Source: Berberis thunbergii (taxonomy: Eukaryota; Streptophyta; Magnoliopsida; Ranunculales; Berberidaceae). Taken from it: a DNA stretch of 64,000 nucleotides. Shown in pieces: positions 24,301-35,347 of the stretch (position 1 is the first letter of the stretch; the number at the start of each line of letters is the position of its first letter). The translations under genes and the position numbers were made by a program. The DNA is taken from positions 248,001 to 312,000 of the forward strand of contig QNQO01000547.1 of assembly GCA_003290165.1 (NCBI GenBank), read 5' to 3'. The notes below the pieces were generated by a model. It saw nothing but the letters and a program-made list of their open reading frames with translations, made no database searches and was not told the origin of the DNA.

Positions 24301-26595
24301 CAAAATAAAACACGTAGACTCGCCTTAGCTACTTTGGCCTGAAGATCTGCAGTCAGGTGGTCCTTCTAGAGTTATTATAACAGGATAATCAGATTTAACA
24401 AAGGCGTGCTCCTTGATAGATTCCAAACACGTGATTATATCTACTGGAGTCGTGAATGTCCTGTGTTATGCACAAATTTCATTAGTTAACTTCTAGATAT
24501 TAGGTGCTTGCTCACACAACTTCAGGGGAACAGAATACAATGGAGGTGGTCATTGATTAATTTAATTTGACATAGTCGATGATTTCATACCCGCCATGAA
24601 GGATATGCACATTGTCATTTGTGGAATTAGGCCACATATCCAACTCAATAACTTTTACACCTCGGTGGAGCGCCTTTATGATTGGGTCAGCGCTGCAATC
24701 ACTGTTGAGTTGATTCCCAGTTAAGTACGAATTATGCCCTGTATATATGAAATAATGGGATAATGGAGCATCCATATCGTGGTGCACCTGTAATGCAAGG
24801 GAAATCATCAGGAACAACACAAACCATTAACATATCAGAAGGTTGAAGAAACTCAGTAAACAACACTACACAAATTGACATTTTGTAATAACCCCCAAAA
24901 CAGTATCATTTTTGAAGTGTAACAACCACCTAACAATTTTACACATTTTCATAAACAAAATGATACAATAATTGTATCACCACGAAGAGTATGGTTATAA
25001 AAGTGATACTATTCATGGTGATCCAACTTATTGTATCATTTTTTTTTGTTGCTGTTTTTCATTTTTTTTTACTAAATTTAGTTTTGACTTGAAATTGTTT
25101 GGTGAATTGTAACATCTCAAAAGTGATATTGTTTTAAGAGTTGTTACAAAAGTGTCAATTTAGTGTAGTGATAATTCAAACAACTTCTCCTTCATTTCAC
25201 CATAGATCACAAATAGCATCATGTTTGTATCAATCTCCCTGTCGAGTACTTTAGCAAATTTGTTACCGACCTAATACATAGATTTTGCATCAAGCATTAA
25301 GTTTCTACTAAAATTCCATTTTCCAAATTTACTAAACTGTAAGGAGGATCTTGTCTCATATACACCTCAAAACACCATTGAATTCAATCTCAAGTTAATG
25401 GTGAAAAACAAGGTCACCGTTATTGGGTTATTGTTTATGGCGAGTTACATGAGCATGAAGTTCCAGAAACACTAAATCTTACTTTTATCTTTTTCTGATC
25501 GAAGACACTAACCTGATAAAATAAATTCACATAAGAAATGAAATCCTCAAATAATAGAAAAATTCATAACAGAATCTACAAATCAACTCAAAATTTGGTA
25601 GAAATTGTCACGTTTTTCAGGTTGAAAATGATTATATTTATCGCCAAAACTCACAAGCCCCTTTCAGGTTTGGCATAGTTTTAAATACGTATAGGTGCCT
25701 TCTCACTTGTCACCCACCCACAGTACATGAGCATTTACTTGTCATAAAAAATCTTCACACTTACAGTCCTCTCAAAACTCATTACCGCATTTCACCTAGG
25801 CACCTTCTCTCATTTTGGGACCAAGGTCAACTGCTGATCCATCCTCTATCTTGATCTATTTCATTCCAAATCCGTAAACAAGGCCATCATCGACTGTGGG
25901 ATGCCCTAATATTTCATTAGCCTTAAAACCTCGTAGCCGATAAGCAAATTAAGAGTGAGGCTAGAAAACCAAGTTTTCAAGATTGTGTCACATCATCCTA
26001 GTTGCAAAAACTTGATTTTCTGGTATTTTTGTGTAATTAAATACTAATTTTTTTTTTTTTTACAAAAGTGAAAACTGGGTTTCATCTCAAGTCAACACAT
26101 ATTATCTTCTACAACACAAGATTGAGAAGAAAAGGGATTTTAATTACTTACTCCATGGGTTTTTCTAAGGCCCTATTGCAGATAATTAGATCATCTATAC
26201 TAACTAACCCCACTTTTATATTAATCAAAAACAGGATTTTATCATATAATATACTAATGAACTAGTGAAGAAATGTAAAGAAGAGTTACCACAGGATTAG
26301 CTGAGAGAGGAGGATTGTTGTCACCAAAGAGATATTTGAAAAATTCTTGAAGATTTAAGCCCTTTAGGTCCGATACATTGAGACTGTTGATGATCGATTG
26401 AGCATGTTCCTTGGTTGCATTCCTTTCTCCTTGCTTCTCCTTCAAGAAATTCAAAAACTGATCCACACCCATTAATTCATTCTTAGTAGAGTAGGAATCG
26501 AATAAACTTTTGACATCAGCTGGTGCTTCTGCTGCTCTCAGTTTGAATCTTCGCCGAAAACAACAGCAAATACTGTAAGTCTGCTTGTTAGACAT
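21371..26595 (-). pseudogene. PLC: Phosphoinositide-specific phospholipase C, frame broken as assembled
   Basis: Nine exons on the minus strand: 26595-26290, 24787-24591, 24460-24324, 24220-23971, 23874-23653, 23225-23109, 22929-22782, 22672-22586 and 21670-21371. In order they encode an N-terminal EF-hand-like region (FKYLFGDNNPP), the catalytic X domain ([33 protein letters not shown]), an acidic linker, the Y domain ([25 protein letters not shown]) and a C2 domain ([15 protein letters not shown]...[10 protein letters not shown]). Such enzymes cleave PIP or PIP2 at the plasma membrane in a calcium-dependent way. Exons 1, 2, 8 and 9 are clean. Exons 3 to 7 carry about seven small indels, nearly all in or beside homopolymers. 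Exon phases agree only if those indels are discounted, giving about 587 codons, close to Arabidopsis PLC2. Either a young pseudogene or sequencing error. Intron 3 has a GC donor. Confidence 0.85.
24864..25170. mobile_element. MITE with CACTAC termini in PLC intron 1
   Basis: The left end CACTACACAAATTGACATTT and the reverse complement of the right end (CACTACACTAAATTGACACT) are long terminal inverted repeats around an AT-rich 307-bp body, with no transposase. The CACTA start suggests the CACTA/CMC group, but a 3-bp target duplication is not evident, so the superfamily is uncertain. It lies just upstream of the exon 2 acceptor. Confidence 0.65.
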
Positions 26596-26969
26596 GTTTA
26601 GAGAAGAAACAGAGCAAGTCCCTGCTTGAATGAAATGTGGAGGAGAGGAGACCTATTTGGTTTATGAGCGTCTGTAGTTTTTAAATGAGAGTTTTTGGTG
26701 GGGTTGCGTGTGTGGAGTTTGGGGGCCAATTGTTTCTATTTTAATGATGAAGGACGTATGATGCTGTCTTCAGCCTCATGACGTTTTTGCTTTCAATGTG
26801 GTTTGGTGAAAAATTTTCAGAGCATTCACACATGTCAGATGTGAAAATATGTACATTTTGGTTGAATACTTGAACAGAAATTCTAAATGACGAGGAATTT
26901 CACTTGAATTAGATGTCTATGAATTTCACAACCATTTCGATTTTCTCTCAAGGTAAGGTATGTGTGATG
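26596..26969 (-). promoter_or_regulatory. Upstream region of PLC
   Basis: Sequence immediately 5' of the PLC start codon on the minus strand. 26684-26723 has an inverted near-copy at 28236-28273. No specific cis element is assigned. Confidence 0.35.
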
Positions 26970-27075
26970 GCCAATGGTGTTACGGCCTAGTGGTTAGGAT
27001 TGTGTGAGTTTGTCCCACACGTCCTAACTTCAAATCATATCTGCGGCATAGTTACTTTCTAATGTATTTATATAA
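26970..27075 (+). mobile_element. tRNA-derived SINE, copy 2 (decayed)
   Basis: Starts GCCAATGGTGTTA like copy 1 at 19337. It keeps a box A-like CGGCCTAGTGG (26983-26993) and a box B-like ACTTCAAATC (27027-27036), then the GGCATAGTTACTTTCT body. The 3' half is lost. Confidence 0.6.
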
Positions 27076-28490
27076 AACTCTTGATATGATTAATTACAAC
27101 GATTGTGAATGATTTAAACTTGTTTGCATACATGTCATCCATTTACTATTATTTTAATTGACGAAACCAAATACATTAGACCACCTTGACTTTGACTTAT
27201 TTAATATAATGTGATTAGGTGATATTTGACACATGACAGGTTCTAAACAATGGTTTTTGAGCCTTTCCAGGGAGCGAGGAAAAAGAGCGAGAGATGAGTG
27301 TTCACGAGATATGCGAGGGCGTGCATCTTGAGCCATCCATCCCTCCCTCGCTCCCTAGAATTTTCGATAGTTTTTAGGTGCGTGTTTCATGCAAGAGATA
27401 TATTAATTTTGTGGTTAGGTAAGGATCCAGCTTTAATTAGGTAGCTCCAGAAAGAAAATTTAAATTATAATTTGATTGATTACTACTATTTTTAATGATA
27501 ACAAGGAGTTTTGTCTTTCTCATTAAATGTGCTTTGCTTCCCAACCTAAGAATGGGGATTGGATTCATTCAATTGAAAAAGAGAACTCATGAACAGAAGA
27601 AGACACACACATGGGGGGTGATTGGATTTTGTACCAGAGAACATATTATTGGCCTTCCAAAAGTGTTTTTGAGTAGTGGAAGAATCTGTTTATGCTTATA
27701 CAAATCAGTATATTGCTATGTAGCTTTCTCATTTTAATTTGCTTTTTATATCTTCTTAATGCAATTTGTGATTTGATTTGATTTGATTTGTCCATAAGAG
27801 TATTGGATTGTTAACCAAACATTATGAATGTGCCTTTTTGTGGAAGAAGCGTTACGAAACTATTTCTCATTGTTATATAAATATGTATTCCGGCTCTGAT
27901 GCTCTAAAAACCTTTATCCGGCATCCATCAAATTCACGTGGAATCAATAATAACCTTGTTAACTCTTCTTATAAAAGGATTAATGAGGACAAAGAGAACC
28001 AGGTGCTAATGAACTGTGATGTGTTTTGAAGAATAAAGGTAGTAGAGTAATCATTAGGTATCCAAGGATCAAGATTGGGATTTATGCCATTGGTAGTACA
28101 CTTGAAGCGTTGAAGTTTAGTTTTCCCTACAAGACTTTTGGTACATACCGTATATATGCTCTTCTTGATGAGTATTTTTAGTGGGGTTATGTGGCAGTTT
28201 CTTTGCTTCATTTGATCTCTAATCTTTGCTTGCTTAAACTCCACACACACAACCCCACAAAAAACTCTCAATTACCCCAACCAGTATAGGCATCTCTTCA
28301 CCTACACATTGCATCAAACTTTCACATCGACAAAGACTTTACTGACTTTTTTCCTGTCGAAATGCTGTAAAATGGAGACATGTGGGATCCCCCCCATACA
28401 TATTGGTCAATCCATATGAACCACTATTGGTGGTGAGGGAGATCTGTTCTGGGTCATTTGAGAAAGGCTTTGTAACCCCTTTACCTTGAG
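27076..28490. other. Intergenic DNA with an inverted PLC-upstream remnant
   Basis: AT-rich sequence with no supportable gene; frames at 27495-28029 are short and unrelated to any family I recognise. 28236-28273 is an inverted copy (about 35 of 38 positions) of the PLC upstream segment 26684-26723. Confidence 0.4.
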
Positions 28491-28995
28491 GTGAAGTGTT
28501 GGATAAAACTTTGTGGGTTATGGCTATGATGAAATAATGGTTCTAGGTGCTTGTAGATAACTACACTTTATTTGCTCTCACATCGTGTGCAAAAGCGTGA
28601 ATGCAAATAAGCCTTGTGGAGACAATGAAGCCTAGCATGTAACAAAGTTTGTGCTTTTTCTCAAATGATTATATTCATTCAAAATCAGAGGTGTCACTAT
28701 ATCCACTGCCATGACATGCGGATTGGACATTGGCCTTGTGTCTATATCCACTTTCAAGAGTGCTCTAGAAACTAGTCCAAGTTGTATAGAAGGCGACACC
28801 ACCCTCATACTCATATATGTAGACATGAAGTATGCGATGTAACTATGGTATTTTCCTTCGTGTCTATTAATAATTAAAACTCATCCTTCCATAACACCAT
28901 ATCGCTTGCAAGTCCTTTTGTTAATGGATCAGTCAAATTTGTATCTCTAACATTAGATTTCTTAACCATTCCGCTTGTTTACTACATGAAGCTAA

Positions 28996-29324
28996 GGGTG
29001 TGTTTGGTTGCATGGAATCCTATGCCATGAGAATTCATTAGGGGACCACTACATTTTAGGCTAAATTGATATATCACTCCACATCCACCATTTGGTTTTG
29101 TGATCAATGGTGGGAATGAACGTCCCATGCACATGGGAATCACATGCCTTGGGGGGCCAAGGAGTGGGATTCCCATGTTCATGGGACTTTCATTCCCACC
29201 ATTGATCACAAAATCAAATGGTGGTCAAATGGTAAATGTGAAGTGATATATCAATTTAGCCTAAAATGTAGTGGTTCTCTCATGGATTCCCATGGCATAG
29301 GATTCCATGCAACCAAACACACCC
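28996..29324. mobile_element. Palindromic Tourist-like MITE with known empty site
   Basis: The left end GGGTGTGTTTGGTTGCATGG is mirrored at the right end, and the two halves are reverse complements over most of about 150 bp, so the single strand could fold into one long hairpin. It is flanked by TAA (28993-28995 and 29325-29327). The duplicated copy at 35817-35819 has a single TAA and no insert, which fixes both boundaries. Confidence 0.9.
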
Positions 29325-30765
29325 TAAGGCTACAATTTGGCTGCCATGGTGTAATCAGATATACATATTTGTTTCTTTGATTCTCATGATATGACTCCCC
29401 CACCAAGTGTAAAAATTCAGCCGGTAGTGGATTTATAGTCATTATTACCATTTATTCAGTTGGCATCAGTGTATCCTTCCAAAATAGCAGTATAAGTTTT
29501 TCTTAGTATCTTTTCAATGTAATGTGATTGAGTTACCATCAATTCATAAAATTAACATGTCATCTACATAAAGGCATATGAATACACCTCGACCGTTTTG
29601 GAACTTGCTATAAATACATTTGTCTAAATTATGAATCCTAAACCATTGGATACAATCACCTTATCAAACTTCTCGTGTCATTGCTATGGTGCTTGTTTCA
29701 ATCCGTAAAGGGATATGACCAACTTACACACCTTATGTTCTTGTCCATGCACTATGTAAATCTCTTCATCTAATTCACCATTTAGGAATGTCATTTTAAC
29801 ATCCATTTGGTGAATCTCAAACTTGTATATTGATGTTGATGTCCTTGCAACCTGAGCATATGTATCAAAATAATCAATATCTTTCTTTTGTGTTTAGCCT
29901 TTGGCAACCAACCTTGCTTTGAACTTTTTTTATAGTTCCATCAACTTTTATATTCTTCTTTGAAGATCCATTTACACTCTATTGGCTTAAAATCAATGGG
30001 TAAATCTACAAATTTCCATGTTTTGTTGCCCGTGATTGAGCCCATTTCATCATTAATAGCTTCTTTAGAAAAAGCTGCGTCTTGTGATTTCTTTACTTAT
30101 GCAGAATTATTTGATTCAATGTTCTCATCTCCTATTGAATCATTAGGTTCTATGACAAGAAACCTATAGCCTACGCTATGTTCTGCATATCCCAAAAGTA
30201 TGTATTATATTGCCTTTAGTCCAAACTTCTTTATCTTAGATTCGAGTAACCTAACTATGGTTCTTCGTCTCCAAACTTTGAGAAAACTCATATTTGGTTT
30301 TCTTTTGAGCCATAATTCACAAGATGTTGTCTTATGTTTCTTACTAGGTAACTTATTCAAGACATGATAAGCGATGAGCATTGCCTCTACCCAATAACTT
30401 TTACCAAGGTTAGAGTTTTGTAACATGGCATTAACCATCGGTCATTTTTCCATTCAGCCACCCCATTTTGTTGTGGTGTGTAACGTGTGTTGGCAATAGA
30501 TGTTTCATGTACAATTCCTACCAATTTCATCTTTAGATTGCATGAGAGAAACATAACAAAACCTACTATGATCATCAATGAATGTAACAAGATATTTTCT
30601 TCCTCCTCTTGTAGGTGTACTATGTAAATCATATACATCACTATGAATAATCTATATTACAATTCATAGTAGCGTTTTACTATTTATTGCTGACTGGGAC
30701 AAAGTCAAATCATAAGCATTGGAGATAAAAGATGGTTAGGATTGAAAGTTAGGAAATGTATTGAA

Positions 30766-31537
30766 CTAGAGTATGCCCCGTGCCGTTGGCACTCCACATA
30801 ATTTTATTTTTGCCAAATATTTTGTACTATCCCCATTTTCTCTCTCAATCAGTATTGAAGTGTAAGCATATTCTAAAGTAAAAATATATATTATAAATTT
30901 TTAGGGTTAAACTCATTTAAATTTGAATACTTGGGGGGGGGGGGGGGGGGGGGGGGGGAATTTAAACGCCGATAATGAATTCTTTCATAATATTTGAATT
31001 CGCTACAACATGAAGTTTAAGGGTTTTGTTTAAATGTGCATTAAGATGTCCGACTCATTTTTTTTCTGGTATGATCGATTTGTCTCATTGCTTTGAAAAA
31101 TATTAAAGACGTGAAATATACTATATGTTTTCTAATTATAAAATATATATTTTAAAATTTTAATGCTTGTATTGATTATTGATTTTGTTGGAAAGATTTT
31201 CAAAATTGCATTTCAACAATACTAAGTTTTCCAAAATTTGATAATGATGTAGATAGTTATGATAATTTTCATTTTGTTAAAAGGAAAACACGATATTTTC
31301 TCGTTCCGCCACATGTACATTCCACCAACTTTTTTCAAAAGTTTTTCATTATTTTTGCCCATTTATATGTTTTATATTTACCAATATGTCATCATACAAC
31401 ATGAATCTCAACCCTCAAATTCAATACATTTCCCAACTTTCAATCCTAACCATTTTTTTTAATCTCCAATGCTTATTATTTGACTTTGTCCCAGTCAGCA
31501 GTGAACAGTAAAACACCTCTCTAAATTGTAAAATAGA
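30766..31537 (-). mobile_element. Non-autonomous Helitron H3, nested in H1
   Basis: On the minus strand it starts TCTATTTTACAATTTAG at 31537 and ends with the hairpin GTGCCAACGGCAC, then GGGGCATACT and CTAG at 30766. The stem (GTGCC/GGCAC) a few bases before CTAG is the classic Helitron terminator. It lies between ATGTATTGAA and TTTGAAGGTTG of H1. H2 shows the same place uninterrupted, confirming insertion between A and T without target duplication. Confidence 0.85.
30933..30958. repeat. Poly-G run of 26
   Basis: The matching place in segmental copy B (near 37565) has only four G. It lies within Helitron H3. Confidence 0.9.
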
Positions 31538-32089
31538 TTTGAAGGTTGAGATTCATTTTGTATGATAACATATTGGTAAATATAAAATATGTAAAAGGGA
31601 AAAATAATGAAAAACTTTTGAAAAAAGTTGGTGAAATGTACATGTGGCAGAGAGAGAAAATATTGTATTTTCCTTTTAGCAAAATGAAACTTATCATAAT
31701 TATCCGCATCGTTGTCGGATTTTGAAAAACTTAGCAACGTTGAAATGCATTTTTGAAGATCTTTCTAACAAAATCAATAATCAATACAAACGCTAAATTT
31801 TTAAAATATATATTTTATAATTAGAAAATATATAATGTATTTTATGTCTTGGGAATTCAAAAATTGGAGGAGAATTCATTCTCAGCATTTAAATTTTCCC
31901 TCTCTCAAGTGATTCAAATTTAAATGAGTTTAACCCTAAAAATTTATAAAATATATTTTTACATTAGAATAAGCTTATACTTTAACATTGATTAAGAACG
32001 AAAATGGGGATAGTGACGGAGGTGTTCAGTACAAAATATTTGGCAAAATTAAAGTATGTGGAGATAATTATACTCTGACTATAATTGAG

Positions 32090-32925
<836 letters not shown>

Positions 32926-32936
32926 GCATACTCTAG

Positions 32937-33636
32937 TCTATATTACAATTCAGAGTGGTGTTTTACTATTCATTGTTGATTGTGACAAAGTCAAATCAAA
33001 AGGATTAGAGGTAAAAAATGATTAAGATTAAAAGTTGAGAAATGTATTGAATTTGAGGGTTGAGATTCATTTGTAAATATAAAATATGTAGAATGACAAA
33101 AATAATGAAAAAAAAGTTGGTGAAATGTACATGTGGTGGAGAGAGAAAATATTGTGTTTTCCTTTTAGCAAAATGAAAATTATCATAACTATCTACATCG
33201 TTATCGAATTTTGATAAAGTTAGTATCGTTAAAATGCATTTTTGAAGATATTTCGAACAAAATCAATGATCAATATAAGGGCCAAAATATTAAAAATATA
33301 TATTTCATAATTAAAAAAAAGTATAATGTTTTACACGTATTTAATATTTTTAAAAGCAATGAGACGTGTCGATCATAATAGAAAAAATGAGTTGCGCATC
33401 TTAATGCACATTTAAACAAAAACCCTAAATTTCATGTTTGGGCGAATTCAAAGACTGGGGGATAATTCATTCTCGACATTTAAAATTTTTCCCAAACTGT
33501 TCAAATTTGACTGAACAGGCTTACACTTCAATACTAATTGAAAGCGAAAATGAGGATAGTGACGGAGATACTCAGTACAAAATAATATAAAAAAATAAAA
33601 TTATGTGGTGTGCAAACGGCGCGGGGCATACTCTAG
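32937..33636 (+). mobile_element. Non-autonomous Helitron H2, tandem to H1
   Basis: Starts TCTATATTACAATTCAG immediately after the CTAG of H1 and ends ...GGCGCGGGGCATACTCTAG followed by T. At 700 bp with no insertions it is the cleanest family copy. Its 3' hairpin is mutated (GTGTGCAAACGGCGC). Head-to-tail adjacency to H1 makes a tandem Helitron pair within the copia integrase. Confidence 0.8.
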
Positions 33637-35150
33637 TTATAATAAGGTAGAAGTTATTGTTATATTTGGAAAAAGGTTTCCTAGTTATTTTAGTTTGCAC
33701 ACATGTAACATATTTTTCATGCATATCATTTTCTTGTTTAGGTATCAATTTTAGATTAGCCATATCAGTTATTTTCTTTGCATTAACATGTCCTAATCTA
33801 TGATGCCATAAAGACAAAGACTCAATCATATAGGCAAAATAGTAGATATTTTATTAATGTTAAGCTTGAACATTCCATCGCACATATAAACCTTTCCAGC
33901 AAAAGTACTACCCTTGGTCAAGATAAATTTATCCGACTCAAATGCTAACTTAAACCCATTCTTATTGAGAGGACTTCCATAAACAAAGTTCTTTCTAATT
34001 CAGGAACATGATAAACATCCTTGAGAGTGTCTTATCAGAAGTAAACTCCAATTGTATTGTGTCAATGCCTTCAATGACATCAGTAGAGGAGTTTCCCATG
34101 TAGAGAACATTGCCTTCGTCACATGGCAAATAAGTTCTCAACATATTTTTGTCCTTGCACACATGATTGATTGCTCCATAATCAATCCGCTAAGCATCAT
34201 TGTTTTCCATTATGTGATTTCAGAAATCATTGCAACAAAGTTGTCTTTGAGATTGGATTGCTTCTTGAAGTGACAACATCTCTTTTAAAATGTCCAAATT
34301 TGCCATAATGGAAACAATTATCATTTTTCTTCTTTGAATTTGGGTGGTCCTTTTTATTGGAGGTATGCTTCCTCTTGTTGTTGTTGGATTTTTTTAGAGC
34401 CATCTTCAACAATATGCACCTTGGAAGAGGAAGCATATTCAATTTTCTCACGGATCTTTCCATGAAGATGGAAGTTTCTCTATTATTATTGACACAACAA
34501 TACATTCATCCATAGACATTTTATATGGAGAAAGCTGGTTATGAATATGTATGATTTCATGAAATTTCTCAACTATATTTCTATCAGCTCCATCTTATAA
34601 TTAAAGGATTTAGAGACAAAAATTACTTACTTGTGGTGTCTTCAGTCATGTACTTTGCTTCAAGTGCATCCCAAACTTCTTTTGAAGTTTTCATCTCTGG
34701 ATAAATGTCGAACAAAGTATCAAACATGGATTGAAAACGTGTCTCTTTCATATATAATCGTATTGGTCCCATTTTGCACGTTCCCTTTGAGCAACAATTG
34801 ACTCCTCTTCAATTGCATGTTCCCTTAGAGTTGTAAGAACGTACACCACCTTGAGATTTGTGAGAAGGAAGTGCAACTGCTTTTGCCAACTTGAAAGTTT
34901 ACTCCATCAAAACGCTCAAAATTCATAAAGTTGGTAGTGAAATCTTTCATGGATGCCATACTCATAGTAAAAATAAAGTTTGAAAATTGTTGGATCAAAC
35001 TTTGTGGGTTATGGCTATGATGAAAGAATGCTTCAAGGCACATAGATAACTACGCTTTCTTTCATACTTTATTTACTCCCATATGTGTGAATAAGGTTGA
35101 ATGCAGATAAACATTGTGGATAACGGAGCAATGCCGCTAAATATTGTCAA

Positions 35151-35347
35151 TACTGTGGCCTCTTCGAGCTCTCTATAATCAAACCATCTATGTTTTTTTG
35201 TCCCTCCCTCCCTCTTAAATTTCAACAATGAAATTCAAAATTATTTCCCGTTTTTTTTTTTAACTTTGGTCAGGCACGTGCGAGACACACCCTTGGCACG
35301 TGTGAGACAACCTACCAGGCGGCCACCCAGGCCAGCTAGAATCGTTC
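35151..35347. other. Spacer between copia relic and duplicated copy
   Basis: A T-rich stretch and a GC-richer part with GGCACGTG(C/T)GAGAC occurring twice (near 35272 and 35297). No feature recognised. Confidence 0.3.

Larger units (their letters stand above)
28528..31085. repeat. Segmental duplication, copy A
   Basis: Matches copy B (35348-37693) in direct orientation from GATGAAATAATGGTTCTAGG to the ...TGTC end. It covers copia LTR, RT and integrase sequence plus the first Helitron parts. Differences: copy A alone has the 329-bp MITE at 28996-29324 and the 26-G run; copy A lacks about 110 bp of integrase present at 37032-37146. Confidence 0.85.

Noticed and set aside
27495..28029. Two plus-strand frames of 73-80 codons
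   Set aside because: No recognised family, no splice partners, AT-rich codon content typical of intergenic DNA.
30641..30650. AATAA as a 5-bp target duplication around the copia insert (30646-30650 and near 33640)
   Set aside because: The TC...CTAG ends, 3' hairpin and A/T flanks fit Helitron insertion better, and the repeat is chance AT-rich sequence.
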